DNA from: Variovorax beijingensis
GTDB lineage: Bacteria > Pseudomonadota > Gammaproteobacteria > Burkholderiales > Burkholderiaceae_C
Length of the DNA: 64,000 nucleotides
NCBI RefSeq assembly: GCF_003951285.1
Contig: NZ_RXFQ01000002.1
Span: 434,001-498,000 of the forward strand
Direction: 5' to 3'
Part shown: positions 39,910 through 47,241 of the stretch, one piece after another
Layout of the letters: every line of letters begins with the position of its first letter
How positions within the stretch are numbered: the first letter of the stretch is position 1
Program-made: the position numbers and the translations under genes
Notes under the pieces: generated by a model
Database searches by the model: none
What the model was told of the DNA's origin: nothing
Seen by the model: the letters and a program-made list of their open reading frames with translations, nothing else

Positions 39910-40851
39910 TTAGGGGTGCGTGGGTGCCGGCGACCCTTTGACGGTCACCTTGAGGTTGTCGGTGGGCGCGGAAAGCGGCGGCGAAGCCTTCGACCTTGCC
40001 GGCAGGATGGCGCCGGCGCCGCGACCGCCGCTGTTCTCGTTCTCGATCTGCTGCTGCGTGCGGTGGTTGAGCAGGATGATGCTGATGCGCCTGTTGATCG
40101 GATTGCGCGGATGGCTCCGGTCCAGGTGCATGCTGTCGGCCAGGCCGACCACGCGCAGCACCTTGTTCTCGGCCATGCCGCCCATCACCAGTTCACGCCG
40201 CGAGGCATTGGCCCGGTCGGCGGACAGCTCCCAGTTGCCATAGGAGCGGTCGCCGTTGCTGTAGACAAAGGCATCGGTGTGACCCGACAGCGTGAGCTTG
40301 TTGGGCAGCTCGTTGAGCGTGGGCCCGATCTCGCGCAGGATGGCCCGCATGTGCGGCACCAGCTGCGCGCTGGCCAGGTCGAACATCGGGCGGTTCTCGT
40401 TGTCGACGATCTGCAGGCGCAGCCCCTCGGTCGTGATGTCGATCAGGATCTGCGAGCGGAACTGCCGGAACACCGGGCTGTTCTCGATGAGCTTGTCCAG
40501 CCGCTCCTTCATGCTGGCCAGGCGGTCCGCATCGGCGTCGTCCTCGGCGTCGGCGCGCTGCACCTCGCCGTCGGCCCGCGTGCTCGGGTCCATGCCGCCG
40601 CCGGGAACCACGCTGATGCTGGTGCTGCTCTTCTCGCCGCCGCTGATCGCCACCTTCAGCGGCATGCGGAAGTGCTCGGCGATGCCTTCGCGCTGCTTCG
40701 GCGAGGTATTGGACAAGAGCCACATCACGAGGAAGAACGCCATCATCGCGGTCATGAAGTCGGCATAGGCGATCTTCCAGCCGCCGCCGTGCCCGCCGCC
40801 CCCGTGGGCGGCAACGCGCCTGACCACGACCCTGTGCTTTTCCGTGCCCAT
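39910..40851 (-). CDS. motB: Flagellar motor stator protein MotB
   Basis: 313 residues. A short cytoplasmic start with an unusual Gly/His-rich stretch (AAHGGGGHGGG) leads to the single membrane helix, with the proton-channel Asp31 in WKIAYADFMTAMMAFFLVMW, then a plug region and an OmpA-like peptidoglycan-binding domain (LSGHTDAFVYSNGDRSYGNWELSADRANASRREL). It anchors the MotA/B stator to the wall. It follows motA by 18 bases. Confidence 0.96.
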   Translation of the reverse strand: MGTEKHRVVVRRVAAHGGGGHGGGWKIAYADFMTAMMAFFLVMWLLSNTSPKQREGIAEHFRMPLKVAISGGEKSSTSISVVPGGGMDPSTRADGEVQRADAEDDADADRLASMKERLDKLIENSPVFRQFRSQILIDITTEGLRLQIVDNENRPMFDLASAQLVPHMRAILREIGPTLNELPNKLTLSGHTDAFVYSNGDRSYGNWELSADRANASRRELVMGGMAENKVLRVVGLADSMHLDRSHPRNPINRRISIILLNHRTQQQIENENSGGRGAGAILPARSKASPPLSAPTDNLKVTVKGSPAPTHP

Positions 40852-40869
40852 GACGATGCGCCGCGCCGC

Positions 40870-41730
40870 TCAGCGCGCCTTGACTTCGCGCACGTGGCTG
40901 TCCAGCTCGGTGAAGCTGGGCCGCTCGGTCGAGAACAGCACCTTGCGGCCGAACTCCACCGCCAGTTGCGGTGCGTAGCCGTTGAGGCTGGCCAGCAGCG
41001 TGACCTTGGTGCACTGATACAGCTTCATGCCCTCGGACACCTTCTGGTCGATCAGCGAAGCCAGCGGCGAGACGAAGCCGTAGGCCAGCAGCACGCCGAG
41101 GAAGGTGCCCACCATGGCGTGCGCGATGAGCGCGCCCATTTCGGCGGGCGGCAGGTCGGCCGAGCCCAGCGCATGAACCACGCCCATGACGGCCGCGACG
41201 ATGCCCAGCGCGGGCAGCGCATCGCTCACGCGCGAGAGGCTGTGCACGGGCATCTCGGCCTCGTGCTTGATGGTCTCGATCTCGTGGTCCATCAGCGCCT
41301 CGATCTCGAACGCATCGGTATTGCCGCTGATGACCAGGCGCAGATAGTCGCACAGGAACTCCATCACGCCGGCATCGGCCAGGATCTCGGGGTAGCGGCT
41401 GAAGATCTCGCTCTGCGCCGGGGCCTCCACGTCGGACTCCAGCTTCATCATCCCTTCCTTGCGCGCCTTGGCCAGCAGCTCGTAGAGCAGCGCGAGCAGG
41501 TCCAGGTAGAGCTGCCGGTTGTGCTTGGACGAGCGCAAAAGCAGCGGCAGCTCCTTGAGCGTGGCCTTGATCGTCTTGCCGTTGTTGCCGGCCAGGAAGG
41601 CGCCCAGCGCGGCGCCGCCGATCATCAGCAGCTCGACCGGCTGGAACAGCACGCCGAAGTGCCCGCCCATCAGTGCATAGCCGCCGAAGACGGCGCCAAT
41701 CACCACCAGATACCCAACCAAAAGGAGCAC
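40870..41730 (-). CDS. motA: Flagellar motor stator protein MotA
   Basis: 286 residues with four membrane helices: two at the N-terminus (LLLVGYLVVIGAVFGGYAL; PVELLMIGGAALGAFLA) and two around 170-225 (ALPALGIVAAVMGVVHAL; GTFLGVLLAYGFVSPLA), with the cytoplasmic loop between. It forms the proton-driven stator with MotB. Start is GTG (41730) with AGGGGAAG upstream. An intrinsic terminator separates it from flhC, so motAB-che should have its own promoter in 41731-41768. Confidence 0.95.
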   Translation of the reverse strand: MLLLVGYLVVIGAVFGGYALMGGHFGVLFQPVELLMIGGAALGAFLAGNNGKTIKATLKELPLLLRSSKHNRQLYLDLLALLYELLAKARKEGMMKLESDVEAPAQSEIFSRYPEILADAGVMEFLCDYLRLVISGNTDAFEIEALMDHEIETIKHEAEMPVHSLSRVSDALPALGIVAAVMGVVHALGSADLPPAEMGALIAHAMVGTFLGVLLAYGFVSPLASLIDQKVSEGMKLYQCTKVTLLASLNGYAPQLAVEFGRKVLFSTERPSFTELDSHVREVKAR

Positions 41731-41768
41731 GCGCTTCCCCTATTGCCCTTGAGGCGTCGATTCAAAAG

Positions 41769-41787
41769 CCCTGCCCGGCGGGCAGGG
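41769..41787 (-). terminator. Intrinsic terminator after flhC
   Basis: A 19-base inverted repeat with nine-base arms CCCTGCCCG and CGGGCAGGG, followed on the minus strand by CTTTTGAATC. It lies seven bases after the flhC stop. The GC stem plus T run makes this the best intrinsic terminator of the window and separates flhDC from motAB-che. Confidence 0.65.
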
Positions 41788-41793
41788 TCCGTG

Positions 41794-42402
41794 TCAGTGG
41801 AGCCCCGCGGCGCCCGGCGCCGCCTCCACGCCAAAACCCATGCCTTCGATGCCGAGCGCGGCGGCCTCGCCGTCAGCGCCGCGCTTGGCGCCGCGCACCT
41901 TGCCCGCCCGCGACGGCGGCCGGCAGAGCACGCACACGTAGCCGCTCTTGTGGTCGTGCGCATGCGCGACGAACTGGCCCGAGCAGCGGCAGCAGGTGCT
42001 CAGCTGCAGCATGTCGCTGTCGAAAAAGCGCACCATCGTGTAGGCGCGCGTGAAATCCAGAATTGGCTCGCTGTCCTGCGCCGCAATTTGCTGCAAATAA
42101 AGTTTGTAGCTTTTAATCAATATCCAGACTTTTTCTTCGTCCGAATGAATTTTCATGAATTGATACATGTTGTAAAACATTGACGAATGGATATTCGCCA
42201 GCCACGTCATGTACCAATCCGTCGAAAAGGGGAGCAATCCCTTGGGCGGTGAAACCCCTTTGATTTCCTTGTAGAGCCGGATCAGCCGCTCGCGGCTCAG
42301 GCCCACCTCCGATTCCAGGAACTGCAGCCGGGCGCCCAGCTGGATCAGCTGGATCGCGAGCTGCACTTCCCGCACCTCGCCCAGCACGCTCTTGCGCGTC
42401 AT
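41794..42402 (-). CDS. flhC: Flagellar master regulator subunit FlhC
   Basis: 202 residues. FlhC joins FlhD in the FlhD4C2 activator of class II flagellar genes. The zinc site is visible as CCRCSGQFVAHAHDHKSGYVCVLC, four cysteines in the FlhC arrangement. The N-terminal VQLAIQLIQLGARLQFLESE helix and GLSRERLIRLYKEIKG match the family. The coding sequence between about 42091 and 42180 is only about 29% G+C, in sharp contrast with the rest of the window. It overlaps flhD by four bases. Confidence 0.95.
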   Translation of the reverse strand: MTRKSVLGEVREVQLAIQLIQLGARLQFLESEVGLSRERLIRLYKEIKGVSPPKGLLPFSTDWYMTWLANIHSSMFYNMYQFMKIHSDEEKVWILIKSYKLYLQQIAAQDSEPILDFTRAYTMVRFFDSDMLQLSTCCRCSGQFVAHAHDHKSGYVCVLCRPPSRAGKVRGAKRGADGEAAALGIEGMGFGVEAAPGAAGLH

Positions 42403-42737
42403 GCAGCCACCGCTGCTTTTCGGGTCTGCAGGCTTCGTGCCGACATCAGGATCGACATGTGCGCTTGTTGCAGCATCGTATCCTTACCTTCGCCAACCAC
42501 CGCGGACATCGAGGCATGCTCGTCCAGCCGGAAACTGCACAGCAGGAAGTTCGACGCCGCCAGCTTGACGATTTGCGCCAGCGACATGCTGGCCAGCATG
42601 TCGGCCAGTTCGCTGCTCACGCCAAGCCGAAACATCGCCGCCACGCGGTCCTGCTTCACCAGCTTCTGCGCCAGCAGCATGTAGGCGAGGTTGATGTCGC
42701 CGATTTCCCGGGAGATTTCGCCGTTGGCTACGCTCAT
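42399..42737 (-). CDS. flhD: Flagellar master regulator subunit FlhD
   Basis: 112 residues. The conserved core DINLAYMLLAQKLVKQDRVAAMFRLGVSSELADML aligns well with E. coli FlhD. The DNA-binding complex is formed with FlhC. ATG at 42737 is chosen as start, with GGAAACGGA upstream; a TTG at 42755 would add six residues. The upstream region is AT-rich and presumably holds the promoter. Confidence 0.93.
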   Translation of the reverse strand: MSVANGEISREIGDINLAYMLLAQKLVKQDRVAAMFRLGVSSELADMLASMSLAQIVKLAASNFLLCSFRLDEHASMSAVVGEGKDTMLQQAHMSILMSARSLQTRKAAVAA

Positions 42738-42872
42738 CACGTTATCCGTTTCCAAAATGCACTCCGTTCAGTCATGTCCTGATCGAATTATTCACAATAT
42801 TTAACACTTGTAACCTTCTGCACTACTCAAACTGTAAACAGGACTACAAGTACATGTAAGCTTTTGTTGCAA
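42738..42872 (-). promoter_or_regulatory. flhDC upstream control region (AT-rich)
   Basis: The gap before flhD is strikingly AT-rich: about 32% G+C over 42781-42840. On the minus strand possible elements include TTTACA (-35), and TTACAA with TAATTC at 17 bases. The 8-base palindrome TACATGTA lies near 42852. I cannot choose one promoter with confidence, but position and composition fit a regulated flhDC promoter region. Confidence 0.5.
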
Positions 42873-42899
42873 TCGCACGACGGGCTTACGTCGATGCGA
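42873..42899 (-). terminator. Hairpin after fhlB
   Basis: Arms TCGCACGACG and CGTCGATGCGA (one base bulged) around a six-base loop, about 40 bases beyond the fhlB stop. The minus strand continues TTGCAACAAAAGC, so there is no T run. It may end or stabilise the fliC-cluster transcript before flhDC. Confidence 0.4.
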
Positions 42900-42937
42900 C
42901 TGGTTCTCAAAAATAATGACGATTCAATGAAAAAACA

Positions 42938-43231
42938 TTAGTCGGGTCGGCCTGCCGTCTGGCCCCTGCCGTTCTCGATTCCGTGGATCCACGCCATGAC
43001 CTCGGCCACCGCCAGATAGAGCTGCGGCGGGATCTGCCGATCGAGGTCCACCTGCATCAGCAACCGGACCAGGTCTGGCGAGGCGTGCACGTAGACACCG
43101 TTCTCGCGCGCCTGCCGCAGGATCGATTCCGCCGTCACGCCATAGCCCTTGGCCACGACCACCGGCGCCTTCGCGGTGTCGGCGTGGGACAGGGCCACGG
43201 CGCCCTGGCGCGGCTGCGCGGGGGCCGTCAT
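42938..43231 (-). CDS. Stand-alone FlhB C-terminal-domain homologue
   Basis: 97 residues corresponding only to the cytoplasmic end of FlhB. PVVVAKGYGVTAESILRQAREN aligns with RVVAKGSDLMAARIREIAREN of the full FlhB here, and DRQIPPQLYLAVAEVMAWIHGI with DEIPAGLYTAVAEVLAWVYQL. It lacks membrane segments and the NPTH autocleavage motif. Stand-alone proteins of this kind (FhlB/FhlX/YlqH type) are known and may affect export specificity. Its ATG overlaps the stop of a FliK-like gene, which strengthens a link to substrate switching. Confidence 0.88.
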   Translation of the reverse strand: MTAPAQPRQGAVALSHADTAKAPVVVAKGYGVTAESILRQARENGVYVHASPDLVRLLMQVDLDRQIPPQLYLAVAEVMAWIHGIENGRGQTAGRPD

Positions 43232-44451
43232 GCGGTGCGCTCCATGGCCGTGATCTGCAGGTCCTGCAGCCGCAGGCCCGCAGCCTCGAGACGCGGTGCC
43301 AGTTCGCCGCCGTTGCTGCGCAGACGGGCCAGCGTCGCGGCCTCGCTTGCGGCCAGGTGCGCCTGGACCAGTTCGCCCGCGAGGCTCAGGCGAAGATCCA
43401 CCGCGCCCAGCTTCGGCAGCGTGAGCGACACCGTGGTCGTCCAGCGGCGCGCAGGTGTGCCGCGATCACCGCCGCGGCCTTCCGGCGCATCGCCGGGTTG
43501 CCCGGTTTCTTCGTGGATCGACCACGCCATCGGCACATCCGGCCACGCCTGGCCGCTCCAGCGGAACACGGCGGTGGCCAGCAGGTCGAGCTGCTGGTGC
43601 ACCAGCGCGGCGGTCTGCGGATGGATCAGCTCGGCCGCGGCCGGCACTGCCGCGCGCGCCGAAGCATTGGCTGCAACGGTTTCGCCGGCGCCGAGGCTGG
43701 CCATGCGCTCTTCGCCGGTCAACGCGGCCATATGGCTTGCCGAAGCAACCGCGGCCTGGTGAGTCTGTGCGAACGGCGCGCCGGTGCTCGAAATCATCTC
43801 GGACGGCAGTGCCTGCGGCAATGCACCGGGCGGCGCGGGAGCGGGTTCGCCGGCAGCGAAGAGCGGCGCCGCGGCAGCAGGCTGGACCGCAACCGGCCGG
43901 GACAGCGCAAGCGGCTGCGGCGTGCCAGGCACGGCCGGCCGCTGCAACGGCTGCAGCTGCGTCAGGCGAACCTGCGGCTCCTCGGCCAGTTGCGACAGCG
44001 TGCGCTGCCCCAAGGCGAATTCGAGCAGATGCGATTCATAGAAGAGCCCGCTGCCGCTCACCGATCGTCCCAGCGCGGCCGCGAGCATGGCGCCGGACGG
44101 AGCTTCCTGCGGCGACGCCCACAGCGGCGCCGCACCGCGCACCGGCTCCGGTTCGGCATCGAGGTCCGCCAGCACGGCGCTGATGACGCGTGCCGCCGCC
44201 GACCACTGCGTGTCGATCGAGGGCGGCGCATCGGCGCGCGGCAGTGCAGGCGCGGCGCCAGCCTCAAGGCGCGTTTCGAGCGGCGCATGGGACGGCAGCC
44301 GGACATCGTTCTTGACCTTCTGGATCTCGGCCATCGGCCCCACCGGCATGCTGGTGCCGACCTCGGTCTGCAGCACGGCGAGGTCCGGCCGCGCCGAAGA
44401 AAGCTTCGAGGCAAGCAGCGCATCGACGGCAGGTCCGATCGGTCTGTTCAT
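43228..44451 (-). CDS. Second FliK-like hook-length control protein
   Basis: 407 residues. The first 280 are low-complexity, rich in Ala, Pro and Gln (for example LQPLQRPAVPGTPQPL), like FliK rulers. The C-terminal part has the FliK_C pattern: VSLTLPKLGAVDLRLSLAGE, AHLAASEAATLARLRSNGGELAPRLEAAGLRLQDLQI. A separate canonical fliK lies at 54.6 kb. The gene is between fliT and the FlhB-like gene. It could be a paralogue controlling a different export step; function is inferred. Confidence 0.8.
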   Translation of the reverse strand: MNRPIGPAVDALLASKLSSARPDLAVLQTEVGTSMPVGPMAEIQKVKNDVRLPSHAPLETRLEAGAAPALPRADAPPSIDTQWSAAARVISAVLADLDAEPEPVRGAAPLWASPQEAPSGAMLAAALGRSVSGSGLFYESHLLEFALGQRTLSQLAEEPQVRLTQLQPLQRPAVPGTPQPLALSRPVAVQPAAAAPLFAAGEPAPAPPGALPQALPSEMISSTGAPFAQTHQAAVASASHMAALTGEERMASLGAGETVAANASARAAVPAAAELIHPQTAALVHQQLDLLATAVFRWSGQAWPDVPMAWSIHEETGQPGDAPEGRGGDRGTPARRWTTTVSLTLPKLGAVDLRLSLAGELVQAHLAASEAATLARLRSNGGELAPRLEAAGLRLQDLQITAMERTA

Positions 44452-44475
44452 GGCTTTGGATGCAGCGTCCAGCGA

Positions 44476-44805
44476 TCAGTGCGGCAGGCCGTAGGCCTTG
44501 CCAAGATCGCTGCGGTTCTGCAGCTGGGCCATCTTGGCCACCAGGCGCTCGAGCTGCGGCTTGACCAGTCCGCACACCTCGTCCTGGTCGGCGTGGATGC
44601 GCGCGATCAGGCCGCGCACGTGCTCGAGCTGAGCGGCGTCCAGCGACACCGCGCCGACGGCCTTGAGCCGGTCGACCAGCGCCGCGCAGCGGGCCTCGAG
44701 CTCGGGCAGCCGGTCCCACTCCCTCGCGCGGGCCAGCGAGGCCATGAGCGACATGGCCGAGGCGAGCTCGCCATAGCAATGGATGACTTCGTGGCGGACT
44801 GGCAC
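44476..44805 (-). CDS. fliT: Flagellar export chaperone FliT
   Basis: About 109 residues, mostly helical: VIHCYGELASAMSLMASLARAREWDRLPELEARCAALVDRLK, then HVRGLIARIHADQDEVCGLVKPQLERLVAKM. This matches FliT, which binds FliD and, in enterics, FlhC. No ATG fits. GTG at 44805 has GGAAG eight bases upstream; TTG at 44820 would add five residues. It lies after fliS and before the FliK-like gene. The call rests on context as much as on sequence because FliT is poorly conserved. Confidence 0.78.
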   Translation of the reverse strand: MPVRHEVIHCYGELASAMSLMASLARAREWDRLPELEARCAALVDRLKAVGAVSLDAAQLEHVRGLIARIHADQDEVCGLVKPQLERLVAKMAQLQNRSDLGKAYGLPH

Positions 44806-44830
44806 GGCCTGCGCTTCCAATGTGAAGGTG

Positions 44831-45253
44831 TCAATTGCCGGCACTGGCGCCGCCGATCTCGCGCCATGCCGACGCGACGTTCTCGAGCAGCGCCTCGGCC
44901 TCGTCGAGCGCCTTGGGCTCGTTGTGCAGGTTGGCGTAGAGCAGCCGCCGAATGACGTAGTCGTAGAGCGCCGACAGGTTGTCCACCAGTTCGGCGCCGG
45001 CCGCGCCGGCGGCCTTGGCATCGAGGCCGGCCTTCAGGCCGTTGTCGACGATGCTCACTGCCTTGGAAATCGCGTTGCCCTTGGCGGCCATCTCGCCGGC
45101 CGCCATGTGGTGGCGGGCCATGCCGATGCTGGTGACGACGCCGTCGAACAGCATCACGATGAGCTGGTGCGGCGACGCGCTCATGGTGCGCGTTTCCATG
45201 CCGACGCGTGCATACGCGCTGGCGCCGGTTCTGAAGGTGTGAGGGGTGTACAT
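44831..45253 (-). CDS. fliS: Flagellin export chaperone FliS
   Basis: 140 residues, helical bundle that caps the flagellin C-terminus before export. Landmarks are the N-terminal AYARVGMETRTMSASPHQLIVMLFDGV, NAISKAVSIVDNGLKAGLD and LYDYVIRRLLYANLHNEPKALDEAEALLENV. It follows fliD by 19 bases. Confidence 0.95.
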   Translation of the reverse strand: MYTPHTFRTGASAYARVGMETRTMSASPHQLIVMLFDGVVTSIGMARHHMAAGEMAAKGNAISKAVSIVDNGLKAGLDAKAAGAAGAELVDNLSALYDYVIRRLLYANLHNEPKALDEAEALLENVASAWREIGGASAGN

Positions 45254-45272
45254 GGCTGCTCCGCTGGAATGG

Positions 45273-46721
45273 CTACTTGCTGCTGCTCTGCATGCTCGCG
45301 AACTGCTGCGTGAGATAGTTGCTGGTGCTGTTCATCTGGCTCATGAGCAGGTCGAGCTGGGTGAACTGCGCGCGATAGCGCTCCACCTTGGCGTCCACGC
45401 GCGTCTTCATGTCGGCGTACTGCTCGTCGAGCTGCTTGAGCGAGGCCGTCATGCCATCGGAAGCGACCTTGAGGGCGCCGCCGGTGGACGTGAGGTTGTC
45501 CACCAGCGCGCTCAACTGCTTGCCGTAGCCGGCGGTGCTGCCGGTGGCGCTCGCGAACAGCCCGGAAACGCCGGCCAGGTTGCTGGCGAGCGCCGACTTC
45601 AGCTTGGCCGAGTCGACCGCCATCGTGCCGTCCTTCTGGAAGGCGACGCCGATTTCCGACAGCACCTTCATGTCGTTCGGGCCGCCGGCCTGCGGCGTGG
45701 TGAGCGCCTGCCGGATGCGCGTCTGCAGATTGCGCAGCGTCGAATCGCCGACCAGCGCGGCACCGGTCTTGGAGTCCTGGTCGTAGGTGGTCAGCTTGTT
45801 GGCCGTGGCCTGCAAGCTGTTGTAGGCCTTGACGAAATCGTTGATCGCCGACTCCACCGCGGCCGTGTCGGCCTCGGTCGACAGGTTGCTGGCGCCCGTC
45901 TTGAGCAGCGTCAGCGTGGTGCCCTGGATGGCTTCCTTGACGGTGTTGCTCGCACTGGTCACGGCGATGCCGTTCACGGTGAGCTTTGCGTTCTGCCCCG
46001 CCACCGTCTGCTTCAGGTTCTGCGTGCCCGCGGGATCGTTGTTCAGCAGGTTCTGCAGCGCCGCATCGCCGGCCACCGAGACGCGCATGCTCGAGGTCTC
46101 GCCGGTCTGCGAGGAAGTCAGCACGAGCCGGTTGGGCGTGCCGCTGCCGTCGTTCACGATGCTGGCGGAGACGCCGGCCTTGGCCGCGTTGATGGCGTCG
46201 CGGATGCCCGCGAGCGTGTTGTTGCTGCCGTCGATGGTGATCGGCACGGCGGTGCGGGCGGTGTCCGGCGTGAAGCCTGCACCCGTGTACGTGCCCGTTG
46301 CCGCATCGAGCGTGCCGCCGGTGATGGCGCCGAAATCGATGGTGATGGTTCCGCTGCCGATGGCCGAGGTGGTGCTTGCCTGGCCGGCCGCAACCAGCGA
46401 CTGCGACTGCGCAAGCTGCGTCACCTGGATGGCATAGGTGCCGGCCGTGGCCGCGCTTCCGGCTGCCGCGGTCAGCACGTCAGCCGCACTGGAGGCGGCC
46501 TTCACGCCCTGGAAGAGCGCGGGGTCGGACAGTTTCTTGGCCGCGGCCTGCAACGTGCCGAGCGAGCTTTGCAGCGTGCCGTAGGCCGAGAGCTTGCTCG
46601 TGTAGCTCACCTGGCGCTGCTGGAGCGCCACGAGCGGCTGGCTCTCCGCCGTCTGGAGCTGGGTGAGCAAGGTGCTCAGCTCGAGGTTGGAGCCAACGCC
46701 CAGGCTGCTGATCGATGCCAT
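45273..46721 (-). CDS. fliD: Flagellar filament cap protein FliD
   Basis: 482 residues. The start SSLGVGSNLELSTLLTQLQTAESQPLVALQQRQ and the C-terminal ARVDAKVERYRAQFTQLDLLMSQMNSTSNYLTQQF-type coiled coil are typical of FliD (HAP2). It forms the pentameric cap that guides flagellin polymerisation. AGGAAA precedes the ATG. The middle is Ala/Thr/Ser-rich and variable. Located between flaG and fliS. Confidence 0.95.
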   Translation of the reverse strand: MASISSLGVGSNLELSTLLTQLQTAESQPLVALQQRQVSYTSKLSAYGTLQSSLGTLQAAAKKLSDPALFQGVKAASSAADVLTAAAGSAATAGTYAIQVTQLAQSQSLVAAGQASTTSAIGSGTITIDFGAITGGTLDAATGTYTGAGFTPDTARTAVPITIDGSNNTLAGIRDAINAAKAGVSASIVNDGSGTPNRLVLTSSQTGETSSMRVSVAGDAALQNLLNNDPAGTQNLKQTVAGQNAKLTVNGIAVTSASNTVKEAIQGTTLTLLKTGASNLSTEADTAAVESAINDFVKAYNSLQATANKLTTYDQDSKTGAALVGDSTLRNLQTRIRQALTTPQAGGPNDMKVLSEIGVAFQKDGTMAVDSAKLKSALASNLAGVSGLFASATGSTAGYGKQLSALVDNLTSTGGALKVASDGMTASLKQLDEQYADMKTRVDAKVERYRAQFTQLDLLMSQMNSTSNYLTQQFASMQSSSK

Positions 46722-46763
46722 GTTGAGATTTCCTGATGTCTGTGAATGAGAAAGCGGCGCCTG

Positions 46764-47114
46764 TCAGGCTTCCCGGCTCACCAAAAGGCCGGGCGCCTTG
46801 CCCAGCACCTTGGCGATGCGCACCACTTCCTCGGAAGGGATCTGGCGGATGACCTCGCCGCTTTCCCGGTCGATCACCCTGACGATGAGCCTGTCGGTGT
46901 CTTCGTCCATCTCGAACTGCAGCCCGACCCCGCGGCTGTGCAGCGAAGCGTTGGCTTCCTTCACCGCCTGCGCGACCTGCACGGGCGTGGCTGCTTCTTC
47001 CACGGCGTCCGATGGCGCGGCCACGGCCTCCGCGGCGGCCTTGCCGGCGGTGCGCTCGGAGAGCGCCTGCATCCACCACGAGCCGTCTGCCGCGGGGCTT
47101 ACGGGGATCGACAT
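46764..47114 (-). CDS. flaG: FlaG family flagellar protein
   Basis: 116 residues. The C-terminal half is a FlaG domain: LQFEMDEDTDRLIVRVIDRESGEVIRQIPSEEVVRIAKVL. The N-terminal half is variable. FlaG proteins affect filament length in several bacteria. The start MSIPVSPAADGSWWM has AAGGTGGA upstream; a longer upstream frame is non-coding. It lies between fliC and fliD. Confidence 0.92.
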   Translation of the reverse strand: MSIPVSPAADGSWWMQALSERTAGKAAAEAVAAPSDAVEEAATPVQVAQAVKEANASLHSRGVGLQFEMDEDTDRLIVRVIDRESGEVIRQIPSEEVVRIAKVLGKAPGLLVSREA

Positions 47115-47152
47115 GATTTCCACCTTCTTGTCTTGATTGCTTTCGCTGTCGT

Positions 47153-47214
47153 CTGCGGCCTGGCCGGGGCCAGGCCGCAGGGAACAGCGCAGGCGGAACC
47201 GGGCTTTCGCCCGG
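47153..47214 (-). terminator. Two hairpins after fliC
   Basis: On the minus strand, 27 bases after the fliC stop, CCGGGC-GAAA-GCCCGG (47214-47199) forms a GNRA-tetraloop stem followed by TTCC. Then comes a perfect 13-base inverted repeat CTGCGGCCTGGCC/GGCCAGGCCGCAG (47180-47153). Together they probably end or stabilise the abundant flagellin mRNA while allowing some reading into flaG-fliD. Confidence 0.6.
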
Positions 47215-47241
47215 ACGGCTGCGCAATGCCTTCTTCTCAGA

